DNA of 64,000 bases from Chitinophaga fulva (GCF_012927205.1 NZ_JABBGC010000002.1:186001-250000); one strand, 5' to 3'. Numbered from the stretch's first letter, positions 19,629 to 28,650 are shown. Notes: generated by a model from the letters alone, not told the origin. Numbers and translations: made by a program.

Positions 19629-20612
19629 ATGATGAAAAAATGTTCTGCACTGCTGGCTACCACCACACTGGCTTTGACGCTGCACGCCCAGGAAATGAAA
19701 CTGCCGGGCCACGCCGGTAACCCGGTATTCCCGGGATGGTATGCCGACCCCGAAGGCGTGGTGCTCGGGAAAAAATACTGGATATTCCCCACTTTTTCGG
19801 CGCCCTACGAACAACAGGTGTTTTTCGATGCCTTTTCTTCTGATGACCTCGTTCAATGGAAAAAACATCCGCATATCCTCGACTCGGTGGCCATCAAATG
19901 GGCTAAGCGCGCGATGTGGGCGCCTGCACTGGTCAAAAAAGGAAAACAGTATTTTTTCTTCTTCGGCGCCAATGATATTCAGCATAATGGCGAACCGGGT
20001 GGTATAGGCGTGGCCGTAGCGGACAAACCGGAAGGACCTTACCGCGATTATCTCGGCAAACCGCTGGTGGACAGTATCTTCCATGGCGCTCAACCAATCG
20101 ATCAGTACGTGTTTCAGGACAAAGATGGCGCCTATTACCTGATCTATGGCGGCTGGGGACACTGTAACATCGCCCGGCTGAAAGATGATTTCACAGGCTT
20201 CATCCCATTTTCCGATGGTACTGTTTTTAGGGAGATAACACCAGAGAAATACGTGGAAGGACCTACGATGTTTGTGAGAAACGGAAAGTATTATTTTATG
20301 TGGTCGGAAGGCGGCTGGGGCGGACCGGATTACAGTGTGGCCTATGCTATCGCCGACGGCCCGGCAGGACCTTTTAAACGTATCGGTAAAATCCTGCAGC
20401 AGGACCCGGCGATTGCTACCGGTGCAGGGCACCATTCTGTGATACACAATGCTAAACACGATCAGTGGTTTATCGTGTATCACCGCCGCCCGCTGGGTAA
20501 AAAAGGCGCCAATGAAAGGGAAACCTGCATCGATAAGATGGAATTTAATGAAGACGGTACCATCCGCCCGGTGGTGATGACCAAAGAAGGTGTCACCTCA
20601 CTGAAACTTTAG
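19629..20612 (+). CDS. Secreted glycoside hydrolase family 43 enzyme
   Basis: A 327-residue protein with a signal peptide ending near LHAQE (about residue 21). The five-bladed propeller triad of GH43 is visible: Asp in GWYADPEG (general base), Asp in PIDQYVF (pKa modulator) and Glu in YVEGPTMF (general acid). The family acts on arabinan, xylan or galactan side chains; the exact linkage cannot be assigned. It is divergent from the AsmA-like gene and its stop is three bases from the convergent MFS gene. Met1 and Met2 are adjacent and either may start. Confidence 0.85.
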   Translation: MMKKCSALLATTTLALTLHAQEMKLPGHAGNPVFPGWYADPEGVVLGKKYWIFPTFSAPYEQQVFFDAFSSDDLVQWKKHPHILDSVAIKWAKRAMWAPALVKKGKQYFFFFGANDIQHNGEPGGIGVAVADKPEGPYRDYLGKPLVDSIFHGAQPIDQYVFQDKDGAYYLIYGGWGHCNIARLKDDFTGFIPFSDGTVFREITPEKYVEGPTMFVRNGKYYFMWSEGGWGGPDYSVAYAIADGPAGPFKRIGKILQQDPAIATGAGHHSVIHNAKHDQWFIVYHRRPLGKKGANERETCIDKMEFNEDGTIRPVVMTKEGVTSLKL

Positions 20613-20615
20613 TTG

Positions 20616-21881
20616 TTAGGCGCGGGCGCTGTTGCGGTTGTTGGTCATCATCTTGCCGGATGATGGAAAGATAGGGGTGGTAGGATGGCTTTTTCTGCGA
20701 TGCTGCACAAACACAATAGTAGCGGCAATGCCAGTCAGCCCTGCAATGCATACGGTTGCCCGCGGGCCTATCCATTGGGCCAGCAAGCCAGTCAACAAGC
20801 TGCCGATGGGAATCATGCCCTGGTAAGCCATGATGTAATAACTGATAGCCCTGGCGCGCATGGCCGGAATAGCGTGCGTCTGGATATAGGTATTGATGGC
20901 CGATGTTTGTGCCATCATACCTACGCCTGACAACATCATAAACAACAGGGCCAGTGGCAGCCATCCGGCATAGGAAAGCAGCACAAGGCTCAAACCAAAT
21001 ATCAGGCTGGAGGTGATCAGGATTTTGACCAGGTCTTTACCGGCTTTTAATTGCGCCATGTAGATGGCGGCGGCAATGGAACCCACGCCGGCAGCGCTTT
21101 CAAACCAACTGAAAGTCCTCGCGCTGCCATTAAAAATATCCTTGGCGAAAATAGGCATCAAGGTATTGAAGGGCATCACCAGCAGGCTGCTGGCGGTGAG
21201 CATCAGCAACAGGGAGGAAAGGTCCTTGTCATGTGAAATATATTGCCATCCCTCCCTCAGTTCTGCCCAGATACTGCGTTCTGATTTCACGATCACCGGC
21301 AGGTCCATCTTCATCATAAACAAAGAAATCAATACCGGTATATAGCTCAGGAAGTTACCGGCAAAACAGATATCTTCCCCGAAGGTACTCAACACAATGC
21401 CTGCCAGCGCCGGACCGGCAATACGGGCGAAGTTGGCCACAGTGGAGTTGAGCGCAATGGCGTTGGGAAGGTCTTCTTTCTGTTCTACCATTTCCATCAT
21501 CAACGCCTGCCGGCAGGTAACATCGAATGCGTTGATAATGCCCTGCACGAGCGATAGGAAAATGATGCCGGGGATACTGTAAAACCGCAGCAGGATCATT
21601 AGCGCCAGTGCGCCTGCCTGCGCCATGGAAATCACCTGCGTGATGATCATCAGATGGTAACGGTTATGACGGTCGATGTAACTGCCTGCATAAGGCGACA
21701 GAAAGAGGGAAGGAATGAGGCTTACAAAACTGACTACGCCTAACAATACGGCGGAATTGGTTAACCGATACACCAGCCAGCACGCAGCTGTTTTTTGCAT
21801 CCAGGTACCAATCAGGGAAATAGATTGTCCATAGAAGAAGAGCCGGTAGTTCCGGGATTTTAAAGAGCGAAATACATCCAT
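20616..21881 (-). CDS. MFS_3-type (EntS-like) exporter
   Basis: About 421 residues from the ATG at 21881 (MDVFRSLKSRNYRLFF), the usual start for this family; an in-frame start at 21941 adds 20 residues. It has about twelve membrane helices and the motif GSYIDRHNRYHLM after helix 2. The family includes enterobactin-exporter EntS and similar efflux carriers. It is divergently transcribed from a LysR regulator with 131 bp between starts, a layout in which the regulator often controls the transporter. Confidence 0.85.
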   Translation of the reverse strand: MDVFRSLKSRNYRLFFYGQSISLIGTWMQKTAACWLVYRLTNSAVLLGVVSFVSLIPSLFLSPYAGSYIDRHNRYHLMIITQVISMAQAGALALMILLRFYSIPGIIFLSLVQGIINAFDVTCRQALMMEMVEQKEDLPNAIALNSTVANFARIAGPALAGIVLSTFGEDICFAGNFLSYIPVLISLFMMKMDLPVIVKSERSIWAELREGWQYISHDKDLSSLLLMLTASSLLVMPFNTLMPIFAKDIFNGSARTFSWFESAAGVGSIAAAIYMAQLKAGKDLVKILITSSLIFGLSLVLLSYAGWLPLALLFMMLSGVGMMAQTSAINTYIQTHAIPAMRARAISYYIMAYQGMIPIGSLLTGLLAQWIGPRATVCIAGLTGIAATIVFVQHRRKSHPTTPIFPSSGKMMTNNRNSARA

Positions 21882-21957
21882 TAAAAATTTATTTATGAAA
21901 GCGGGAATGCTGGTATTCCTTTTAATAATCTGATGGTGCAAATTTCGGTCAGATCGA

Positions 21958-21965
21958 TATATTTG
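21958..21965 (+). promoter_or_regulatory. Promoter -7 box for the LysR gene
   Basis: TATATTTG, a perfect TAnnTTTG match, 47 bp before the LysR start in the divergent intergenic region. Confidence 0.5.
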
Positions 21966-22012
21966 TAAAATAGATTGTTTTAATGATATCCATTAGTAAA
22001 ACCGATTGATCT

Positions 22013-22900
22013 ATGGAGCTTCGTCAACTGGCTTATTTTGTGAAAGCCGCGGAAATAGCGCATTTTACGGAGGCTGCAGCGGCCATGTATATTACACAGT
22101 CCACCTTGTCACAGCAGATCAAGGCACTGGAAACAGAATTGGGCATGCCGCTGTTTGACCGCGTGGGAAAACATGTGCAGCTCACGGAGGCAGGCAGCGT
22201 GTTCCTGCTGCATGCACGGCAAATCCTCCTCGATGTGGAGAAAGGTAAACAGGCGATAGAAGAGTTACAAAACCTGCTCACCGGTGAACTGCGCATCGGC
22301 GCTACCTATGCTTTCACATCGTTGCTGCTGCCGGCATTGACATCGTTTCCGGACAAATACCCGGGCCTGCGCATCTTTGTGCATTATGGTAATACGGAAG
22401 AGCTGGAAAGGAAGCTGCGGTCGTCCGAACTGGATTTTATCCTGGCGTTCCACCAGCTGACGCCAGGCAAAGAGTTTGAAAGCCAGGAGCTGTTTATTTC
22501 AAAAGTGGTGATGGCGGTTTCCAAAAAACATCCCATGGCGCAACTGAAGGAGATCAACCTGAAGAGCCTTGATGGCATGGAGATGATCTTAGCCTCCAAG
22601 GGCTTTAGTTCCCGTGATTTCCTCAGTACGGTGCTGGAGAAACACAAGGTATATCCCGCGGTAAAAATTGAACTCAATGATGTGCATGCGCTGCTGTCGA
22701 TGCTGGAAAGCGGGCACTGGGTAACGTTGCTGAATGAACGGGCGCTCAACGGCTGGAAAAACCTGGTGGCGGTACCCATAGCCGGCAAAGCCTTGCTGCG
22801 CAAGGCTTATGTTCTTTGGCAGAGAGGTACCTACCGTAAAAAAGCGGCAGATCTCTTTGTGAAGGAGTTGCTGAAAGGCATAGAAAAACAAAAGCAGTAA
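22013..22900 (+). CDS. LysR family transcriptional regulator
   Basis: A 295-residue protein with the LysR helix-turn-helix at the N-terminus (MELRQLAYFVKAAE, then FTEAAAAMYITQSTLSQQIK) and a periplasmic-binding-protein-like effector domain from about residue 90. The sequence is closest in style to the CynR/CysB-like branch. The divergent MFS exporter is its likely target. Its stop is 3 bp from the convergent AraC-type gene. Confidence 0.9.
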   Translation: MELRQLAYFVKAAEIAHFTEAAAAMYITQSTLSQQIKALETELGMPLFDRVGKHVQLTEAGSVFLLHARQILLDVEKGKQAIEELQNLLTGELRIGATYAFTSLLLPALTSFPDKYPGLRIFVHYGNTEELERKLRSSELDFILAFHQLTPGKEFESQELFISKVVMAVSKKHPMAQLKEINLKSLDGMEMILASKGFSSRDFLSTVLEKHKVYPAVKIELNDVHALLSMLESGHWVTLLNERALNGWKNLVAVPIAGKALLRKAYVLWQRGTYRKKAADLFVKELLKGIEKQKQ

Positions 22901-22903
22901 CCC

Positions 22904-23881
22904 TTACTGTGCGTCCATCACCTGTAATGCCCCGTATTTAAAGTACTTGTCAAAAGTAGTCAGGAATGTACTGAGACAGGTGAATCCCAACTGGTCCATG
23001 ATAGTGGTCACCGGTGTATTGCGGGTGCTCAGCATTTCAAAAGCTACCGCCATTTTTTCCTGTAATACCAGCTCCGGTATGGTCAGGTGGAACTCTTGCT
23101 CAAACGGGCGGCGTAACAGCGCTTCTTCCACGCCAAATTTCTGTTGCAGCATTTTGTAGGTCAGCGGTTCATCGAGATGGTTCAGGATGTAACGGAAAAT
23201 CTCGTACAGCTGCTGCCTTTTGGCTTCGTTCATCATAATAGGCGCCGGGGCTATCAGTCGCCGGGTATAATTGCCGTAGAAGTCGGCCGCATTGCGGCGG
23301 AAGAAACTGTAGGCGCTGTTGCCAATATGTTTGGCCCGCAGGATACGGTCGCGTATCAGGCGGCTTACGGGGTTCAACAGGAATGGTGCTTTATGCAGCG
23401 GTTCTGTTACATTGGAGATAGGAATGGCTGCCAGTGCGCTCAGCAGGGGAAACTCCCGCGCTAGCTCTCTCAGGGCATAAGGTTCTATGTTGATATGAAA
23501 GCTGAGGGGTTGCGAAGACCCGGGAAGGGTGGGCTCTGCTGACGCCATCACATTGAAGAGGCTGACTTCTTTCTCCAGCTGCTGCCGGTTGTTGATGGTG
23601 CCCCGCATACTTTCTACGTCGTCGTAGGCGTGGAGGGTGATCACCTGGTACTGTGAGTAATGGCGGAGTTCTACACCAGGCCGCATTTGAATGCTGTGTA
23701 CCCAGATGGAGAACTCACCAGCCCTGATGTTCTGATCAAGGATAGAGCCGTCTTTGTCTTCGTGGTAGTAAAACCGTGCATAGGGGATGAGCTGCCCCTG
23801 GAATACAGCGGGAATGTCCTGGTGCGGCGTAAACGTCGTGTCATCCCTTTCGATGTACAGGATTTTGGTAGTTGATTTCAT
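22904..23881 (-). CDS. AraC-type regulator-like protein
   Basis: A 325-residue protein. The C-terminal third carries an AraC-like double helix-turn-helix (LTYKMLQQKFGVEEALLRRPFEQEF, then TPVTTIMDQLGFTCLSTFLTTFDKYF). The N-terminal ~200 residues have an HYSQYQVITLHAY-type segment common in Bacteroidota AraC relatives. The second helix-turn-helix deviates from consensus. It begins 23 bp after the FecR gene and is probably in the same operon, in the position where SusC/SusD would usually be found. Confidence 0.75.
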   Translation of the reverse strand: MKSTTKILYIERDDTTFTPHQDIPAVFQGQLIPYARFYYHEDKDGSILDQNIRAGEFSIWVHSIQMRPGVELRHYSQYQVITLHAYDDVESMRGTINNRQQLEKEVSLFNVMASAEPTLPGSSQPLSFHINIEPYALRELAREFPLLSALAAIPISNVTEPLHKAPFLLNPVSRLIRDRILRAKHIGNSAYSFFRRNAADFYGNYTRRLIAPAPIMMNEAKRQQLYEIFRYILNHLDEPLTYKMLQQKFGVEEALLRRPFEQEFHLTIPELVLQEKMAVAFEMLSTRNTPVTTIMDQLGFTCLSTFLTTFDKYFKYGALQVMDAQ

Positions 23882-23904
23882 TTGGAATTGGTTTTGATCA
23901 GGAC

Positions 23905-24990
23905 CTATTGAAGCAGCTTCATACTGTCTTCTGCCGGGTGTGCCGGACCAGGCAGCAGTATGCCGGCCGGAAGTGGTTCTCCGCCGGGGCTTGCGATGAA
24001 TATTTTATGAATGGCCCGGGAGGTGTCTATCACTCCATGAGGGCCATAATGGCGTGAAGCAATTGTCTTCAGTCCGGCAAGGGTTACGCTGGAAAAATAA
24101 AACTGCTTTTTGCGCCAGGCATCCGCTTCCTGTTCTGTAAAGCGCTGTACGTCAAATGAGTGGGCGCTGTCGTTGTAAATGACCTGTTGACCCGGTTGCA
24201 GCACTACCTGCCGTCTGCCGGCGGTCATACGGAGGGAGCCTTCGGTAAGGGATATACGAATATGATGGGGATCTTTGGTATTTACGTGAAAACTGGTGCC
24301 CAGCACTTGTATGGTGCTGTTGGGAAGTTGCAGCACAAAGGGCTGATTGGCATTGGCCGCAATCCGGAAGTAGGCTTCGCCGTTCAGGATAGTCTCCCGG
24401 ACTGACTGTGTGAAGCTGAACGGGAATTTCAGTTTGGTGCCGGCATTGAGCCAGATTTCCGTGCCATCGGCCAGTGTTATTTTATAGTGGCTGCGGTCCG
24501 GAACGGTCAGGGTGTTTATGCCGGAGGGCAGGTTAACTGCAGCTAGCAGGGACAGCGTGCAGGCCTGTACGGCCAATGGCTGCTGCTGAATGGAAAGGGT
24601 GGCTGGTGTGGCGGGCAGCTGGTGAACAGTCCCATCGGCAAGGGTCAGCATGGCAACAGGCGACGCCGGTATAGACTCCGTGTTGGCCGCTACGTAGACC
24701 CCATTTTGGTGATACGTATACCAGTAGGCGGCAAATACTACCACGAATATGCAGACGGCGATACCCCATTTGAACAGCGGCGGACGGACCGATGCATCAG
24801 TGATGCTATAGGTATTGCGCCAGGGGGCGTGGTCATGCAACTGCTTGCCGCTTTCAATCGTCTTCCACATTTCACGGGCTTCCGGTACTTCTTCCAGATA
24901 AGCATCCAGTAATGCCTCATCGGCAGCCGAAATAATCCCGGCTTTCTTCTCGGTCATTAACTGAAATATGGTCGTAAGATTTTTCATCAA
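23905..24990 (-). CDS. FecR-type anti-sigma factor
   Basis: A 361-residue protein with a cytoplasmic N-terminal sigma-binding region, one membrane helix (about 75-92) and a periplasmic FecR domain (about 160-265, with LPSGINTLTVPDRSHYKITLADGTEIWLN and VRETILNGEAYFRI). The C-terminal DUF4974-like part looks short and diverged, ending in a Pro-rich stretch. Such proteins hold an ECF sigma factor and release it when a TonB-dependent receptor binds its ligand. It lies 35 bp after the sigma gene. The partner receptor is not encoded here. Confidence 0.85.
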   Translation of the reverse strand: MMKNLTTIFQLMTEKKAGIISAADEALLDAYLEEVPEAREMWKTIESGKQLHDHAPWRNTYSITDASVRPPLFKWGIAVCIFVVVFAAYWYTYHQNGVYVAANTESIPASPVAMLTLADGTVHQLPATPATLSIQQQPLAVQACTLSLLAAVNLPSGINTLTVPDRSHYKITLADGTEIWLNAGTKLKFPFSFTQSVRETILNGEAYFRIAANANQPFVLQLPNSTIQVLGTSFHVNTKDPHHIRISLTEGSLRMTAGRRQVVLQPGQQVIYNDSAHSFDVQRFTEQEADAWRKKQFYFSSVTLAGLKTIASRHYGPHGVIDTSRAIHKIFIASPGGEPLPAGILLPGPAHPAEDSMKLLQ

Positions 24991-25025
24991 TCATTATAAC
25001 AGAAATATTATCGGGGCGGGGTAGT

Positions 25026-25580
25026 TCAAAAGCGGATTTTTTCCAGTAATTGACGAAGCGTTTTCAGGGCAGACGCGACATGCTTTTTAACGGTTTCTTC
25101 GCTGATGTCCATCACAGCGGCGATTTCCTTGCGCGTCTTGTGTTCCTGATAAGCCAGCCGGAATACCTGCGATTGTTTCATGGGCAAGTGGTTGATGGCG
25201 CCTTCCAGCTGCTCACGCAGCTCATTCTTTTCAAGCCGGCAGTCAGGAGGTATGTAAGGCGGATGTTGCAGCCATGCCAGCCGCTTTTTTCGCGTTTCAT
25301 CTTTCGAAATCCTGTTCAGGCAACGGTTCTTGATGCTCACAAAAAGAAAATTCTTCAGCGTGGTGATGGTGATGAGGTCTATCCGCTTATATAAAGCATG
25401 CTGCCAAAAATCGATAAAGAATTCCTGTACCAGCTCCTGGGCTTCTTCTTCATCCTGGAGTATGGTCATGGCAGTAACCAACAACCATTCACGGTAAAGA
25501 TGGTAGAAATGGTCAAAAGCTTCCACGCTACCGGTCTTTAAGGCCGCCAGTAATTCAATATCGTCATGATGGACATTCAT
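25026..25580 (-). CDS. ECF (FecI-type) RNA polymerase sigma factor
   Basis: 184 residues from the ATG at 25580. The start at 25580 is preferred because the best -7 box (25689-25696, minus strand) would place transcription start just inside a longer frame beginning at 25691. Region 2 is seen in FYHLYREWLLVTAMTI and ELVQEFFIDFWQHA, and region 4 in LPMKQSQVFRLAYQEHKTRK plus a helix-turn-helix EIAAVMDISEETVKKHV. It is encoded with its FecR anti-sigma factor and probably directs transcription of a remote TonB-dependent receptor. Confidence 0.85.
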   Translation of the reverse strand: MNVHHDDIELLAALKTGSVEAFDHFYHLYREWLLVTAMTILQDEEEAQELVQEFFIDFWQHALYKRIDLITITTLKNFLFVSIKNRCLNRISKDETRKKRLAWLQHPPYIPPDCRLEKNELREQLEGAINHLPMKQSQVFRLAYQEHKTRKEIAAVMDISEETVKKHVASALKTLRQLLEKIRF

Positions 25581-25688
25581 GCGTTGTATGCAGTTAGGCT
25601 GCCGGGGGAGGGTATAAGCCCCGGAAATAACTGTCCCGCGCTGGTTTTCATCATACAGTGTAATGATTGATTGGGTGTCTGTTCCTTC

Positions 25689-25696
25689 CAAACATA
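25689..25696 (-). promoter_or_regulatory. Promoter -7 box for the sigma-FecR-AraC operon
   Basis: CAAACATA on the plus strand reads TATGTTTG on the minus strand, a perfect match to TAnnTTTG, about 110 bp upstream of the preferred sigma factor start. The remaining gene-free stretch 25697-25900 shows nothing else I can name. Confidence 0.45.
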
Positions 25697-25899
25697 ATTT
25701 TCAGGTATATTCGATCTGTACCCGCTCGTCGGATTTTTCGGAAGATAATGAATTTGTTAATCAATTGTTAATCGGGGGTGAAATGGCCAAACCGCTAACG
25801 AACCGTTAACAAAAAGTTCAATGTGTTGATCTATAAATAGATATAAAGAAGGCGAAGACGGAAATGGCCCGGGGGAGGGTGGAAAAAAATACACAAATG

Positions 25900-25935
25900 A
25901 ACAAAAAGAAATCCCTGTCTCAAAAAAGACAGGGA
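25900..25935 (-). terminator. Terminator of the DEAD-box helicase gene
   Basis: A 9-bp stem, TCCCTGTCT (25912) pairing with AGACAGGGA (25927), with an A-rich loop. Read on the minus strand it is followed by TTTCTTTTTG. Confidence 0.75.
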
Positions 25936-25960
25936 CCGGTGATTTTTATCAGGAGAATGA

Positions 25961-27289
25961 TTATTTTTTGGGCTTGCGTTTTTTCGGCTTACCATATTTC
26001 AGCATCATTTTATCCTTGTGGCTGACCTTACGGTTCGTCTTCATATTTTTCGCCAGCTTCTGGTGGAAAGCCGGTCCGGCCTCGTCACGCTTGGGCGCCT
26101 TCACCAGTGTATTGCGCATGAATATTTTCGGCTTCTCGTCTTCTGTCAGCACATCAGAAATCACCAGGTCTTCCGGTAACGGCCTTTCCGGGATGCTGTA
26201 GTTCATTAACGTTTCAATGGCGGCCAGTTCTTCGGTCTCCTGGTCTTTGGTCAGCAGAATGGCAATCCCTTTTTTGTCGGCACGCCCGGTCCTCCCGATA
26301 CGATGGATGTAGTTCTCCGGTACTTCCGGCGTGTCAAAGTTGATCACATGGCTTACCTCCGCAATGTCCAACCCGCGGGCAATGATATCGGTCGCAATCA
26401 GGAAACGGTAGTTTCCCGCCTGGAACTGGTTAACGGTATTAAAACGATGGTTTTGTTCTTTATTGGAATGGATAACGCCCACCTTGTCGGGGAACTTGGC
26501 CTGTAACTGTTCATACAGGTCGTCTGCCAGTTTTTTGGTGCCGGCAAAAATGAGGGTTTTGACCATGCTCTCATCCCGGGTGATCAGCAACTCCAGCAGA
26601 TTAACCTTGGTGTTGAAATTAGGCACCCGGTACAGTACCTGGTCAATGTTTTCCAGCGGCGTACCTGTAGGCGCCGCTTCTATCATAATGGGATTGTTGA
26701 AATGCCTTTGTATCATTGCTTCCACCTCTTCAGTGATGGTGGCGGAGAACATCAGGTTTTGCCGGCGTGGCGGCAGCAGGTCCATGATGTTGGTCAACTG
26801 CGTACGGAAACCCAGGTTCAGCATCTCATCTACTTCATCGATGATCAGTTTTTTGATGGACTTCACCTTGAGCGCGCCGCTGAGGATAATATCGTATAGG
26901 CGTCCGGGTGTGGCCACCAGGATGTCTACTTTATCCTGTACCGCCGCCATCTGCGGATTCATATTCACCCCGCCATAAACGCCCATTACTTCCACGCTCA
27001 TATAAGTGGTCAGTTTTTTCACCGATTCCACTACCTGTACCACCAGCTCACGGGTAGGCACCATAATGAGCACCTGCGGGTATTTCTCTTTGGTAAACTT
27101 AAACTGCCGCAGGGTAGGCAGCAGATAAGCGAAAGTTTTACCCGTACCGGTCTGGGCAATACCGCAAACATCCTGTCCGGACATGATCACGGAAAAGGCC
27201 CGTTGCTGTATGGTGGTAGGCTTTACAAAGCCCAGTTCGTCGAGTGCGTTGCGTAAAGGTGTGTTCAGATTTAAATCCCCAAATGTCAT
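25961..27289 (-). CDS. DEAD-box ATP-dependent RNA helicase
   Basis: A 442-residue protein with the two RecA-like domains and all main motifs: Q-motif region (PTTIQQRAF), motif I AQTGTGKT, Ia PTRELV, motif II DEVD, motif III SAT, and motif VI HRIGRTGR. Motif II reads DEVD rather than DEAD, a conservative change of the non-catalytic third residue. The C-terminal extension is basic (KPKKRKPKK). Likely roles are ribosome assembly or RNA turnover at low temperature. The gene is monocistronic. Confidence 0.92.
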   Translation of the reverse strand: MTFGDLNLNTPLRNALDELGFVKPTTIQQRAFSVIMSGQDVCGIAQTGTGKTFAYLLPTLRQFKFTKEKYPQVLIMVPTRELVVQVVESVKKLTTYMSVEVMGVYGGVNMNPQMAAVQDKVDILVATPGRLYDIILSGALKVKSIKKLIIDEVDEMLNLGFRTQLTNIMDLLPPRRQNLMFSATITEEVEAMIQRHFNNPIMIEAAPTGTPLENIDQVLYRVPNFNTKVNLLELLITRDESMVKTLIFAGTKKLADDLYEQLQAKFPDKVGVIHSNKEQNHRFNTVNQFQAGNYRFLIATDIIARGLDIAEVSHVINFDTPEVPENYIHRIGRTGRADKKGIAILLTKDQETEELAAIETLMNYSIPERPLPEDLVISDVLTEDEKPKIFMRNTLVKAPKRDEAGPAFHQKLAKNMKTNRKVSHKDKMMLKYGKPKKRKPKK

Positions 27290-27409
27290 GTTTCTACAAA
27301 ATATGAACGGCGAAGGTAATCAATATTTTTGGCCTGTGGCTGTAAATGCCCATTCCGCACGATTCCTGGCAGCTTTTCGTTACATTTAAGCCAGCAAAAA
27401 AATAATAGT

Positions 27410-28333
27410 ATGAAGGATATACATGTACAGGCAATACGCGTGCACGCCTATGGCGGATCAGATCAGTTGCGCCTGGAAGAGGTGCCCGTGCCGGCGCCGG
27501 GACCAGGGGAGGTGTTAATCAATATAGTGGCCAGCGGGGTTAATCCCATCGACTGGAAAATCAGGGAGGGCCTGATGCAAAAGCCATTGCCCTATATCCC
27601 GGGAGTGGAAGCTTCCGGTGTGGTGGTGGCCCTCGGAGAAGGGGTGACCGATAAGAAGGTGGGGCAGGCAGTATACGGCGCGGTAGACGGTTCTTATGCC
27701 GCTTGTGCGGTGGTGCCTTCGGAACAGTTGTTCACCAAACCGATGCATTTGTCCTTTGAGGAAGCTGCCGCCTGTGGTGGCGCTAAAACAGCCTGGGGAG
27801 CGCTCTTTGATGTAGGCAAACTCACAAAAGGGCAACGGGTGTTTATTCATGCCGGTGCCGGTGGAGTAGGGCACTTCGCGGTGCAATTGGCATATCATGC
27901 AGGCGCTTACGTGATCGCAACCAGTTCAACTGAAAATGTGGAATTCGTAAAATCGCTCGGTGCTTCCGAAGTGATTGATTATACCGTGGCGCCTTTTGAA
28001 TCGCAGACAGCCCCTGTCGATGTGCTGCTGGACACTGTCGGAGGTGATACGCTCGACCGCTCCTATCAGCTGGTGAAGCCCGGCGGTATTCTCTTATGTC
28101 TTGTAAAGCAGCCTTCGCCGGAAAGGGCGGCTGCAGCCGGTATCCACGCAGTGTGGGCAGGGACCAAAACGTTGCCTGCCATGCAGGAGGTAGCTAAACT
28201 GCTGGATAAAGACCTGATCAGGCCCTACGTCCGGAAGGTGTTTGCTCCGTTATCCGGCGCTGCCGCAGCACAGGACTACAGCCAGTTAGGCGGGCCGGGA
28301 AGAGGCAAGATCGTGCTGAAAATAGAGGAATAA
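27410..28333 (+). CDS. NADP-dependent quinone-oxidoreductase-like enzyme (zinc-independent MDR)
   Basis: 307 residues from the ATG at 27410; an upstream in-frame extension to 27329 overlaps the helicase promoter region and looks non-coding. It has the GroES-like N-terminal fold (about 10-115) and a Rossmann domain with the nucleotide-binding motif HAGAGGVGHFAVQLA (about 144-158). The structural- and catalytic-zinc Cys/His ligands of true alcohol dehydrogenases are absent, as in the quinone oxidoreductase branch. Substrate unknown. Confidence 0.88.
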   Translation: MKDIHVQAIRVHAYGGSDQLRLEEVPVPAPGPGEVLINIVASGVNPIDWKIREGLMQKPLPYIPGVEASGVVVALGEGVTDKKVGQAVYGAVDGSYAACAVVPSEQLFTKPMHLSFEEAAACGGAKTAWGALFDVGKLTKGQRVFIHAGAGGVGHFAVQLAYHAGAYVIATSSTENVEFVKSLGASEVIDYTVAPFESQTAPVDVLLDTVGGDTLDRSYQLVKPGGILLCLVKQPSPERAAAAGIHAVWAGTKTLPAMQEVAKLLDKDLIRPYVRKVFAPLSGAAAAQDYSQLGGPGRGKIVLKIEE

Positions 28334-28358
28334 AAAACGTGGCGTCATAAATCCCAGT

Positions 28359-28551
28359 CCCAGGGCTGAAGCCCTGGGCTACGTTGTAGTTCAGGCTGTT
28401 TTATAGCCATGATTACATAGTTACATAAGAATTGCCCAGAAAGGAAATCACCTGTCCAGGGCCTCACAGAGGGTAAAGAACCTCAAATTACTAAGGGACA
28501 TATCTATAAAAGAACCTGAACTACAACGTAGCCCAGGGCTTCAGCCCTGGG
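28359..28551. repeat. Repeat-bounded element 1 with 48-bp inverted ends
   Basis: The ends 28359-28406 and 28504-28551 are inverted copies matching at 46 of 48 positions. Each outer 20 bp is itself a palindrome, CCCAGGGCTGAAGCCCTGGG (9-bp stem, 2-nt loop). The 97-bp interior has no coding potential. The same outer palindrome bounds the element at 49341-50236. It looks like a non-autonomous mobile or REP-type element; no transposase is in the window. Confidence 0.8.
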
Positions 28552-28650
28552 ATTCGCGTGAATCGCGTGAATCGCGTGAATCGCGTGAATCGCGTGAATC
28601 GCATTAATCGCGTGAATCGTATTAATCGCGTGAATCGTATTAATCGTATC
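28552..28650. repeat. Tandem 9-bp repeat array
   Basis: Eleven head-to-tail 9-bp units, consensus AATCGCGTG with variants AATCGCATT and AATCGTATT, begin exactly at the right edge of element 1. The last unit touches the stop codon (28649-28651) of the HxlR gene. There are no spacers, so this is not a CRISPR array. Confidence 0.9.

Noticed and set aside
19491..20483. N-terminal extension of the AsmA-like protein
   Set aside because: It lies antisense to the GH43 gene with no family likeness; the ATG at 19490 gives the expected membrane anchor.
23905..24060. Frameshift in the FecR C-terminus
   Set aside because: The other two frames give no better match to the usual C-terminal domain over more than a few codons, so divergence rather than frameshift is assumed.
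28552..28650. Possible CRISPR array
   Set aside because: Units are 9 bp, directly adjacent and without unique spacers; no cas genes are present. The same holds for 50068-50156.
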